Shown one piece after another: positions 1 to 5,368 of a stretch of DNA of 5,368 nucleotides (the first letter of the stretch is position 1; each line of letters begins with the position of its first letter). Both the position numbers and the translations under genes were made by a program. The DNA is from CAVYGB01 sp046734815 (GTDB taxonomy: Bacteria > Myxococcota_A > Polyangia > Fen-1088): positions 1 through 5,368 of the forward strand of contig JBKPRZ010000294.1 of the NCBI GenBank assembly GCA_046734815.1, given 5' to 3'. The notes beneath the pieces were generated by a model. The model searched no databases, was not told where the DNA came from, and saw only the letters and a program-made list of their open reading frames with translations.

Positions 1-1069
1 GCCGCCCCGATCGCGCCGCCATCAACGCACCCGCCGCCTCGGCGATCACCTCGGCCGCCCGCTCGCACTCGGCCCGGGTCACGTCCAGGTGGGTGACCAG
101 CCGCAGCCGGCGCGCGCCGGTGGCCAGGCACAGCACCCCCCGCTCGCGCACCGCCGCCACCAGCGCCTCGGCCGCGAACCCACCGGAGGTCTCGACCAGC
201 ACGATGTTGGTCTGCAGCCGCGCCAGATCCACCACCAGCCCCTCGACCCCCGCCAGCCGCTCGCCCAGCAGCCGGGCGTTGGCGTGGTCCTCGGCCAGCC
301 GTTCCACGTTGTTGTCCAGCGCGTACAGCGCCGCCGCCGCCAGGATCCCCGCCTGGCGCATGCCCCCGCCCATCATCTTGCGGATGCGGTGGGCCCGGTA
401 ACGGTGCTCCTTGCTGCCCACGAACACCGAGCCCACCGGCGCGCCCAGCCCCTTGGAAAAGCAGATGCTGGCGGTGTCGAACGGCGCCGCCAGGTCGGCC
501 GGCCGCACCCCCGACGCCACCGAGGCGTTCATCAGCCGCGCGCCGTCCAGATGCAGGGCCAGCCCCTGGCCGCGGGCGTAGGCCGCCACCGCCGCCACGT
601 CCTCGCGCCGCCAGATCACGCCGCCGCCGCGGTTGTGCGTGTTCTCGACGCAGACCAGGCGGGTGGGGGCCAGGCTGTGGTTGCGCTCGGGCTTGAACGC
701 CTCCTCCACGTCGGCGGCGGTGAAGGTGCCGCCCTGGCCCACCACCGCGAACTGCACCCCGGCGATCGCGCCGGCCGCGCCGGCCTCGTAAAAGTAGTTG
801 TGCGACCCCTCGCCGATCACCACCTCGTCGCCCGGCTGGCAATGCAGTCTGAGCGCGATCTGGTTGGCCATGCTGCCCGAGGGGACGTACAGCGCCGCCT
901 CCTTGCCCAGCAGCGCCGCCGCGCGCTCTTCCAGCAGATTGATGGTGGGGTCCTCGCCGAACACGTCGTCGCCCACCTCGGCGGCGGCCATCGCCTGGCG
1001 CATCCCCTTCGAAGGTTTGGTGACGGTGTCGCTGCGCAGGTCGATCAGGTTTGCGGTCGGATTGGCCAT
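1..1069 (-). CDS. ltaE: Low-specificity L-threonine aldolase (PLP-dependent), 3' end cut by window
   Basis: A fold-type I PLP enzyme predicted to cleave L-threonine/L-allo-threonine to glycine and acetaldehyde in the cytoplasm. I translated the minus strand by hand: 356 codons are open from the ATG at 1069-1067 to the window edge with no stop. The family is usually about 340-360 residues, so only a few are probably missing. The N-terminus has the family opening IDLRSDTVTKPS (9-20). Next come GDDVFGEDPT (33-42), the PSGSMANQ segment (63-70), GEGSHNY with the probable PLP-stacking His90, and HLDGARLMN (173-181) with the PLP-contacting Asp175. SFSK-type motif CFSKGLGAPVGS supplies the Schiff-base Lys206. 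The start is supported by GGGAG at 1081-1077 on the minus strand, 7 nt from the ATG. The gene starts inside the proB stop codon, so it is very probably translated with proB. Exact substrate stereospecificity cannot be read from sequence. Confidence 0.93.
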   Translation of the reverse strand, partial: MANPTANLIDLRSDTVTKPSKGMRQAMAAAEVGDDVFGEDPTINLLEERAAALLGKEAALYVPSGSMANQIALRLHCQPGDEVVIGEGSHNYFYEAGAAGAIAGVQFAVVGQGGTFTAADVEEAFKPERNHSLAPTRLVCVENTHNRGGGVIWRREDVAAVAAYARGQGLALHLDGARLMNASVASGVRPADLAAPFDTASICFSKGLGAPVGSVFVGSKEHRYRAHRIRKMMGGGMRQAGILAAAALYALDNNVERLAEDHANARLLGERLAGVEGLVVDLARLQTNIVLVETSGGFAAEALVAAVRERGVLCLATGARRLRLVTHLDVTRAECERAAEVIAEAAGALMAARSGR

Positions 1070-1081
1070 CACAATGCTCCC
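1067..1081 (-). promoter_or_regulatory. TGATG stop-start overlap and Shine-Dalgarno coupling proB to the threonine aldolase
   Basis: On the minus strand, proB ends in TGA (1071-1069) and its last A is the first base of the aldolase ATG (1069-1067). A GGGAG at 1081-1077, inside the last proB codons, lies 7 nt upstream, which is ideal for a ribosome binding site. This is the standard arrangement for translational coupling by re-initiation. Confidence 0.85.
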
Positions 1082-2235
1082 ATGACCAGGTTGTCGCGCG
1101 TCACCAGGGCATCGTAGCCCCGGTATCCCAGCAAGGCATCGATCTCGTCGCTGTGGTGTCCGCGCAGCTTGCGGCAGGCCTCGGCGTCGTAGTTGACCAG
1201 GCCCCGGCCGTGCACGCGCCCGCTGCCGTCGCGGATCTCGACCACGTCACCCTTGTCGAAGGTGCCCTCCACCGCCACCACCCCGATCGGCAGCAGCGAG
1301 GCCTTGCGCTCCAGCAGCGCCCGCAACGCCCCCTCGTTGACCACCAGCGCCCCCTGCTGTCGCCCCGAGACGGCGATGTGGCGCAGCCGGCGCGGCCGCC
1401 GCTCGGGCGTGTGGACGAAGGTGCCCACGTCTTCGCCCGCCAGCACGCGGTCCAGGATGCCGGGCGTGGTGCCGTTGGCGATGATCACCGCGGTCCCCTC
1501 CGACACCGCCATCCGCGCCGCCTCCAGCTTCGACGCCATCCCGCCCAGCCCACCGGCGTGCGCGCCGCCCGCCTGGGCCATCGCCGTCTCGTCGATGTCG
1601 CGCAGCTCGCGCACCCGTTCGGCGCTGGGGTCGACGCTGGGGCTGGCGGTGAAAAATCCGTCGACGTTGGTCAGCAGCACCAGCAGGTCCGCGTCCATCG
1701 CCACCGACACCAGCGCCGACAGCCCGTCGTTGTCCCCGAAGGCCGGGTTGCTCCCGCGCGGAACGCCGTTCCGCGCCTGGTGCTCGACCAGCTCGCGCAC
1801 GCTGACGCTGTCGTTCTCGTTCAGGATCGGCACCGCCCCCAGCTCCAGCAGCCGCATCAGGGTGGTGCGCACGCACAGCGCCCGGTCGCGATCACCCAGG
1901 TCCTCCTGGGTCAGCAGCACCTGCGCCGCGGTGACCCCCCGTTCCGAGAAGGCCCCGGTGTACACGTGCATCAGGTGCCCCTGGCCCACCGCCGCGCACG
2001 CCTGGCGCAGCCCCAGCGAGCGCGGCCGCTCCTTCAACCCCAGCGCGCGCATGCCCATGCCGACCGCGCCGCTGGAGACCAGCACGATCTCGCGCCCCGC
2101 CCGCCGCAGCCGGGCCATTGTGTCGATCAGCCCCATCAGCCGCTCGACCGCCAGGGTGACCCCGTCCCGGGTGACCACGTGGGTCCCCAGCTTGACGACG
2201 ATCCGGTGTGCCTGTTCCAGCGAGCCGCGGTCCAT
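1069..2235 (-). CDS. proB: Glutamate 5-kinase with C-terminal PUA domain
   Basis: Phosphorylates L-glutamate with ATP to gamma-glutamyl phosphate, the first committed step of proline synthesis. The 388-residue product has the amino-acid-kinase domain followed by a PUA domain (about 285-375), as in full-length bacterial ProB. Visible motifs are the ATP-binding VVKLGT (13-18), LVSSGAVGMG (52-61), the glutamate-site LNENDSV (138-144), GDNDGLSA (167-174), LLVLLTNVDGFF (184-195) and GGMASKLEAA (231-240) with the probable ATP-contacting Lys236. The PUA part ends with the typical GHHSDEIDALLGY (359-371). I chose the ATG at 2235 because homologs begin about ten residues before VVKxGT. An upstream in-frame start at 2340 would add 35 residues unlike the family. 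No clear Shine-Dalgarno precedes it. Oddities are roughly 15 extra residues between Glu148 and GDND, and GLGGM where GTGGM is usual. No proA is adjacent in the window. Confidence 0.95.
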   Translation of the reverse strand: MDRGSLEQAHRIVVKLGTHVVTRDGVTLAVERLMGLIDTMARLRRAGREIVLVSSGAVGMGMRALGLKERPRSLGLRQACAAVGQGHLMHVYTGAFSERGVTAAQVLLTQEDLGDRDRALCVRTTLMRLLELGAVPILNENDSVSVRELVEHQARNGVPRGSNPAFGDNDGLSALVSVAMDADLLVLLTNVDGFFTASPSVDPSAERVRELRDIDETAMAQAGGAHAGGLGGMASKLEAARMAVSEGTAVIIANGTTPGILDRVLAGEDVGTFVHTPERRPRRLRHIAVSGRQQGALVVNEGALRALLERKASLLPIGVVAVEGTFDKGDVVEIRDGSGRVHGRGLVNYDAEACRKLRGHHSDEIDALLGYRGYDALVTRDNLVMGAL

Positions 2236-2369
2236 GTGACGCTGTCGGTTGTGCCTGGCCGATGCCTGAAAAACGAAGGCGGAATCTACTATGAAAGCCC
2301 GGGAGACGACGGCAGGGGCCCGCATCGAAACCATCCCCAAACCGCGCCGGCGCTGTAACTTCCCTCCTC
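2236..2369. promoter_or_regulatory. Divergent intergenic promoter region between proB and the lactonase gene
   Basis: This 134-bp gap between head-to-head genes must hold the start signals for both units unless transcription enters from elsewhere. A stretch at about 2267-2297 is only around 40 percent GC in otherwise roughly 70 percent GC DNA. It contains TACTAT on the plus strand (2287-2292) and TAGATT on the minus strand (2288-2283), overlapping -10-like boxes that could serve opposite directions. I find no convincing -35 for either, so the exact promoters are guesses. A second plus-strand box, TAACTT (2356-2361), sits next to the lactonase start codon. Confidence 0.5.
2344..2353. repeat. 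10-bp perfect palindrome (GCGCCGGCGC) just upstream of the lactonase start
   Basis: The ten bases read the same on both strands and do not extend further (C2343 does not pair with T2354). The palindrome abuts the TGTAACTT box that may be the lactonase -10, a position where a dimeric repressor could act. In DNA this GC-rich a short all-G/C palindrome can arise by chance, so an operator role is only a possibility. Confidence 0.3.
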
Positions 2370-3413
2370 ATGGACCGACCCGCGCCTCGCGTCTACGTCG
2401 GGCACGCCAACCCCACCGGCGACATCTGGCTGCTCGCGCTGGACCGGGCCGCCGGCACGCTGGCGCCGCTGGACACCGTCAGCAGCGGGTCCTCCAGCTC
2501 GTTCATGGCCTTCGACCCGACGCGTCGCTACCTCTATACGACCCAGAACCGCAGCGACCAGCTGTCGGCCTTCGCCCTCGACCCCGGCACCGGCCGCCCG
2601 TCGCTCGTCAACCGCGTGCCCGCGCCCCCCGGTCCGGACGCCGCCGAGTCGGGCCCCAGCTACCTGTCGATCGACCAGGGCGGCCGCTTCGTCCTGTGCG
2701 CGAACTACCGCGGACACAACGTCACCGTCTTCCGGCGGCAGCCCGACGGCGCGCTGGGCCCGCTGGTGCAGAACCTGTCGGCCGGCAAACACGCGCATTC
2801 GGTGGTCTTCTCGCCCGACGGCCGCCACGTGTTCGCGCCTCACCTCGGCTCGGACCTGATCGCGCAGTACCGCTTCGATCCCGAGGACGGTCCGCTGCGT
2901 CCCAACGATCCGCCCACCGTCGCGACGCCGCCCGGATCGGGCCCGCGCCACCTCACCTTCCACCCCGGCGGGCGGCACGCGTACCTCATCAACGAGCTCG
3001 ACGCGACGGTGATGGTCTTCGCCCACGACGCGCGCGCCGGCACCCTGAGCGCGCAGCAATGCCTGGACTCGCTGCCCGCCGGCTACCAGGGCCGCCGCTG
3101 GGGCGCCGACATCCACGTGCACCCGAACGGCCGCTTCCTCTACGTCTCGAACCGGGCCCACGACAGCCTCGCCATCTTCGCCATCGACCCGCAAGGCGGC
3201 GGCATCAGCTTGCTGGGCCACCAGGACGCCGGCGGCCAGACGCCGCGCTATTTCTGCCTGGACCCGGAGGGCCGCTTCCTGGTGGTGGCGCACCAGGATT
3301 CGGCCAGCCTGGCGTTGTTTGCGGTGAATCCGGACAGCGGGGGCCTGAGCCCGTTGTCTCGCCGGGCCGTCGCACCGGCGCCCACTTTCGTGGATATCCA
3401 CCCTGTCGGGTGA
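2370..3413 (+). CDS. pgl: Lactonase family beta-propeller protein, probable 6-phosphogluconolactonase
   Basis: Predicted to hydrolyse 6-phosphogluconolactone to 6-phosphogluconate in the oxidative pentose phosphate pathway, in the cytoplasm. The 347-residue protein resembles the E. coli Pgl/YbhE type (seven-bladed propeller), not the unrelated DevB type. Repeated blade motifs are visible: FDPTRRYLYTT (48-58), IDQGGRFVLCANY (101-113), FSPDGRHVFAP (147-157), FHPGGRHAYLINEL (197-210), HPNGRFLYVSNR (251-262) and LDPEGRFLVVAHQD (297-310). The two most family-specific stretches are GPRHLTFHP (191-199) and RRWGADIHVHPNGR (242-255), both very close in pattern to E. coli Pgl. Length matches the family (about 330-350), and there is no signal peptide. 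The ATG at 2370 has no Shine-Dalgarno: the preceding bases are pyrimidine-rich. Some family members are 3-carboxymuconate cyclases or of unknown role, so the substrate is less certain than the fold. Confidence 0.87.
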   Translation: MDRPAPRVYVGHANPTGDIWLLALDRAAGTLAPLDTVSSGSSSSFMAFDPTRRYLYTTQNRSDQLSAFALDPGTGRPSLVNRVPAPPGPDAAESGPSYLSIDQGGRFVLCANYRGHNVTVFRRQPDGALGPLVQNLSAGKHAHSVVFSPDGRHVFAPHLGSDLIAQYRFDPEDGPLRPNDPPTVATPPGSGPRHLTFHPGGRHAYLINELDATVMVFAHDARAGTLSAQQCLDSLPAGYQGRRWGADIHVHPNGRFLYVSNRAHDSLAIFAIDPQGGGISLLGHQDAGGQTPRYFCLDPEGRFLVVAHQDSASLALFAVNPDSGGLSPLSRRAVAPAPTFVDIHPVG

Positions 3414-3417
3414 GCGT

Positions 3418-3463
3418 TTCCGGCCTCAATCAGGGGCGGGGGCCCGTACGCGTCGAGCCGGAA
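3418..3463. repeat. Inverted repeat TTCCGGC/GCCGGAA in the lactonase-proC gap
   Basis: TTCCGGC (3418-3424) and its exact complement GCCGGAA (3457-3463) flank a 32-base spacer, starting 5 bases after the lactonase stop. The spacer is rich in short palindromes (GGGCCC, CGTACG, ACGCGT). It could form a weak hairpin, but the loop is long and no T-run follows, so it does not look like an ordinary intrinsic terminator. An operator-type pair of half-sites upstream of proC is an alternative. Either role is unproven. Confidence 0.3.
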
Positions 3464-3467
3464 TTCG

Positions 3468-3485
3468 TGTAATAACGACCGCCCG
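3468..3485 (+). promoter_or_regulatory. Possible -10 box immediately upstream of proC
   Basis: TGTAATAA (3468-3475) is the only AT-rich run in the 72-bp gap and ends 10 bases before the proC ATG. Read as TGTAAT or TAATAA, it would place the transcript start within about 4-6 bases of the ATG, giving a leaderless or nearly leaderless mRNA. This agrees with the absence of a Shine-Dalgarno. No good -35 is seen at 16-18 bp spacing. Confidence 0.35.
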
Positions 3486-4304
3486 ATGTTCGAAGGGAGC
3501 AAGACGCTAGCCGTCATCGGCTGCGGGACGATGGGTGAGGCAATCGTGCGGGGCCTGTTCCGGTCGGGCAAGCTGGCGCCCACCCAGGTGTTCGCCACCG
3601 ACCGCCGCACCGATCTGGTGCGCGAGCTGGCCACCCGTCACAAGATGCGGACCAGCGCCGACAACCTGGAAGCCGCCCGTGTGGCCGACGCCGCTCTGGT
3701 CTGCCTGAAGCCGCAACACATGGCCACCGTGCTCGATAACGAGCCCATGCGCAGCGCCCTGGCCGGCAAGCTGGTGATCAGCATCGCTGCCGGCGTCCGC
3801 ATCGGGCAGCTGCAGCTGTGGCTGCCCAAGAGTCCGATCATCCGCGCCATGCCGAACACCCCGGCGGTGATCGGCGAGGGCATGACGATCATCGCGCGCG
3901 CCGAGGGCGTCACCGACGCCCAGGCCCGCCTGGCCGAGGAGATCTTCCGGGCGGTCGGCCGCTGCAACGAGCTGGACGAGAGCAACCTGGACGTGATCAC
4001 CGCGCTCAACGGCTCGGGCCCGGCCTTCGCCTACCTGGTGCTCGAGGCGCTGGCCGACGGCGCCGTCATGATGGGCCTGCGCCGGGACATCGCCTTCACC
4101 GTCGCCGCCCAGATGCTCCAGGGCGCCGCCCGCATGGTGCTCGAGAGCGGGCTGCACCCGGCAGCCTTGAAGGATCAGGTGACCACCCCCGCCGGCTGTA
4201 CCATCGCGGGCCTTCTGACCCTGGAGGACGGACGCATCCGGTCCGTGCTCGCGCGCGCGGTGGAAGAGGCGACCCGGGTGGCCGGCCGGCTGGGGCAGAG
4301 CTGA
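3486..4304 (+). CDS. proC: Pyrroline-5-carboxylate reductase
   Basis: Catalyses the last step of proline synthesis, reducing 1-pyrroline-5-carboxylate to L-proline with NAD(P)H. The 272-residue length is typical of the family. The N-terminal Rossmann fold opens with LAVIGCGTMGEAI (8-20), whose GxGxMG loop binds the dinucleotide. LVCLKPQ (71-77) and VISIAAG (97-103) follow. The conserved RAMPNTPA (120-127) lies at the domain junction. The helical C-terminal dimerisation and substrate domain holds LNGSGPAFAY (174-183) and the family signature DQVTTPAGCTIAGLLTLE (230-247). The ATG at 3486 is the natural family start. A purine-rich GAAGGGAG (3492-3499) lies inside the gene, but no in-frame start codon follows it, so it does not move the start. 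The stop overlaps the downstream aminotransferase start (TGATG). proC is separated from proB by the divergent region and the lactonase gene. Confidence 0.96.
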   Translation: MFEGSKTLAVIGCGTMGEAIVRGLFRSGKLAPTQVFATDRRTDLVRELATRHKMRTSADNLEAARVADAALVCLKPQHMATVLDNEPMRSALAGKLVISIAAGVRIGQLQLWLPKSPIIRAMPNTPAVIGEGMTIIARAEGVTDAQARLAEEIFRAVGRCNELDESNLDVITALNGSGPAFAYLVLEALADGAVMMGLRRDIAFTVAAQMLQGAARMVLESGLHPAALKDQVTTPAGCTIAGLLTLEDGRIRSVLARAVEEATRVAGRLGQS

Positions 4305-4306
4305 TG
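4302..4306 (+). promoter_or_regulatory. TGATG stop-start overlap coupling proC to the DegT-family aminotransferase
   Basis: The proC TGA (4302-4304) shares its final A with the ATG of the next gene (4304-4306). It is the same junction as between proB and the aldolase on the other strand. The upstream bases are purine-rich (GGGGCAGAG, 4292-4300) but form no strong Shine-Dalgarno, so re-initiation by ribosomes finishing proC is likely to matter. Confidence 0.75.
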
Positions 4307-5368
4307 GCCGCCGGTCCGCAACCCGAACCTTCCCAGAGCCCGCCCTCCGCCCCGCCGGAGATCCGCGTCCCCATCACCCGCCCGCAGCTGGGCCGCGCCG
4401 AGGCCGACGCCGTCGCCCGGGTGGTGCGCTCGCGCTGGGTCCTGCAGGGCCCCGAGGTGGCCGCCTTCGAGAACGAGCTGGGCGCCGCGGTGGGCGCCAC
4501 GCACGCGGTGGCCGTCTCCAGCGGCACCGCCGCGCTGGAGCTGGCCCTGCGCGCGCTGGGCGTGGGCCCCGGCGACGAGGTGGTCACCGTCAGCCACAGC
4601 TTCATCGCCACCGCCAACGTGGTGGTCGCCACCGGCGCGCGCCCGGTGTTCGTCGATGTCGAGCGCGACACCTTCGGGATGGACCCCAACCTGCTGGAGG
4701 CGGCCATCTCGCCCAGCTGCCGGGCGATCCTGTGCGTGCACCAGCTGGGCTTCCCTTGCGACCTCGGGGCCATCCTGGCCATCGCCGCCCGCCGCAGCCT
4801 GCCGGTGGTCGAGGACGCGGCCTGCGCGCTGGGCAGCGAGATCATGCTCGAGGATCGCTGGGACCGCATCGGCCGGCCCCACGGCCTGATGGCCTGCTTC
4901 TCGTTCCACCCGCGCAAGATCATCACCACCGGCGACGGCGGCATGATCACCACCGCCGACGCCTCGCTGGCCACCCGCCTGCGGTCGCTGCGCCAGCACG
5001 CGATGTCGGTGACCCCGGCCGACCGCGATCGCGACCCGCTGGCGCGCGAGAGCTTTCTCGAGCCTGCCTACAACTACCGGATGACCGACATGTCCGCCGC
5101 CATCGGCCGCCCGCAGCTGGCCCGGCTGGACGCCTTCATGGCCGACCGCCGCCGCCTGGCCGCCAGCTTCAGCGCCGCGCTGGTCGACCACCCGGTCCTC
5201 GCGCCGGTGATCGAGCGCGCCAACGTGCGCGCCAACTGGCAGAGCTACCCGACCCTGCTGCGCCCGGGAGCCCTCCTGAACCAGGACCAGGTCCTGCGCT
5301 TCTTCATCGATCGCGGCATCGCCTGCCGCCGCGGCCTGACCAACGCCCACCAGGAACCGGCCTACGCC
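4304..5368 (+). CDS. DegT/DnrJ/EryC1/StrS family PLP aminotransferase, 3' end cut by window
   Basis: A fold-type I PLP enzyme of the family that transfers amino groups to keto-sugars, usually nucleotide-linked, in surface polysaccharide or secondary metabolite pathways. I translated 355 codons open to the window edge; members are usually about 370-400 residues, so the end is probably close. The first 18 residues are rich in Pro, Ser and Gln and look like a disordered extension. The fold begins at IRVPITRPQLG (20-30). Family motifs in order are AVSSGTAALELAL (70-82), DEVVTVSHSFIATAN (91-105), FVDVE (116-120), VVEDAACALGSE (168-179) with the PLP-pairing Asp171, FSFHPRKIITTGDGGM (199-214) with the Schiff-base Lys205, and NYRMTDMSAAIGRPQL (257-272). 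All key PLP residues are intact, so it should be active. The specific sugar substrate cannot be told, and no glycan genes are visible here. It starts inside the proC stop codon. Confidence 0.92.
   Translation, partial: MAAGPQPEPSQSPPSAPPEIRVPITRPQLGRAEADAVARVVRSRWVLQGPEVAAFENELGAAVGATHAVAVSSGTAALELALRALGVGPGDEVVTVSHSFIATANVVVATGARPVFVDVERDTFGMDPNLLEAAISPSCRAILCVHQLGFPCDLGAILAIAARRSLPVVEDAACALGSEIMLEDRWDRIGRPHGLMACFSFHPRKIITTGDGGMITTADASLATRLRSLRQHAMSVTPADRDRDPLARESFLEPAYNYRMTDMSAAIGRPQLARLDAFMADRRRLAASFSAALVDHPVLAPVIERANVRANWQSYPTLLRPGALLNQDQVLRFFIDRGIACRRGLTNAHQEPAYA

Noticed and set aside
89..1117. 342-codon open frame on the plus strand across the threonine aldolase
   Set aside because: Its product is a His/Arg/Gln/Ala-rich string with no recognisable motif. 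It is an antisense shadow produced by the strong G/C third-position bias of the real gene.
2236..2340. Upstream extension of proB to an in-frame start at 2340 (35 extra residues)
   Set aside because: The added residues do not resemble ProB N-termini, no Shine-Dalgarno sits at a proper distance, and the stretch includes the AT-rich promoter-like island. The ATG at 2235 gives the family's normal start.
1051..2358. 435-codon open frame on the plus strand, antisense to proB and longer than it
   Set aside because: Low-complexity composition rich in His, Arg, Gln and Pro and no domain pattern, while the minus strand carries every ProB motif. Long antisense frames are expected at this GC content.
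2289..3401. 370-codon minus-strand frame opposite the lactonase, and the 393-codon plus frame overlapping it
   Set aside because: Both products are repetitive Arg/Ala/Gly/Val/Pro-rich strings without motifs. The 2370-3413 frame shows the complete beta-propeller family pattern.
3440..3466. Polylinker-like cluster of six-base palindromes (GGGCCC, CGTACG, ACGCGT, GAATTC) in the gap before proC
   Set aside because: It looks like a cloning site, but the sequence runs without a break between natural genes of the same composition, and no vector sequence is present. Chance overlap of GC-rich palindromes is the simpler explanation.
3414..3485. Intrinsic terminator after the lactonase gene
   Set aside because: The only inverted repeat has a 7-bp stem with a 32-base loop and no following T-run, so I list it as a repeat and do not call a terminator.
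3492..3499. GAAGGGAG inside proC as a Shine-Dalgarno for a later start
   Set aside because: No in-frame ATG, GTG or TTG occurs at a usable distance, and starting later would cut into the Rossmann-fold glycine motif.
4175..5350. 391-codon minus-strand frame opposite proC's end and the aminotransferase
   Set aside because: Composition is typical of a codon-bias shadow, while the opposite strand encodes an intact PLP aminotransferase with all catalytic motifs.

Overview
The window is very GC-rich, gene-dense bacterial chromosome. All five genes are housekeeping or metabolic, with strongly G/C-biased third codon positions. I see no mobile element, CRISPR array, tRNA or rRNA. The base composition and gene types would fit a Myxococcota/deltaproteobacterial or similar high-GC soil lineage, but nothing here is a true taxonomic marker, so that placement is a guess.

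Layout. Two transcription units diverge from a 134-bp intergenic region (2236-2369). Leftward, on the minus strand, lies proB (glutamate 5-kinase, 2235-1069). It overlaps by one base (TGATG) a low-specificity L-threonine aldolase (1069 to beyond base 1, 3' end missing). Rightward, on the plus strand, lies a beta-propeller 6-phosphogluconolactonase (2370-3413). After a 72-bp gap comes proC (pyrroline-5-carboxylate reductase, 3486-4304), which overlaps by one base (again TGATG) a DegT/DnrJ/EryC1/StrS-family aminotransferase (4304 to beyond 5368, 3' end missing).

How the genes work together. ProB and ProC are the first and last enzymes of proline synthesis from glutamate. The middle enzyme, ProA, is not in the window. 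The lactonase belongs to the NADPH-producing oxidative pentose phosphate pathway, which could feed the reductive steps of proline synthesis, but that link is inference. The two PLP enzymes are each translationally coupled behind a pro gene.

Most notable. ProB carries about 15 extra residues, relative to the E. coli enzyme, in the loop between its NEND and GDND motifs. This is the loop that affects proline feedback inhibition in bacterial kinases and ornithine/proline sensitivity in eukaryotic P5CS. A second pattern is that the three genes with their own upstream region (proB, lactonase, proC) lack a Shine-Dalgarno sequence, and two of them have a -10-like box almost touching the start codon. 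The coupled aldolase gene, by contrast, has a good Shine-Dalgarno sequence. No clearly new multi-gene system is visible.
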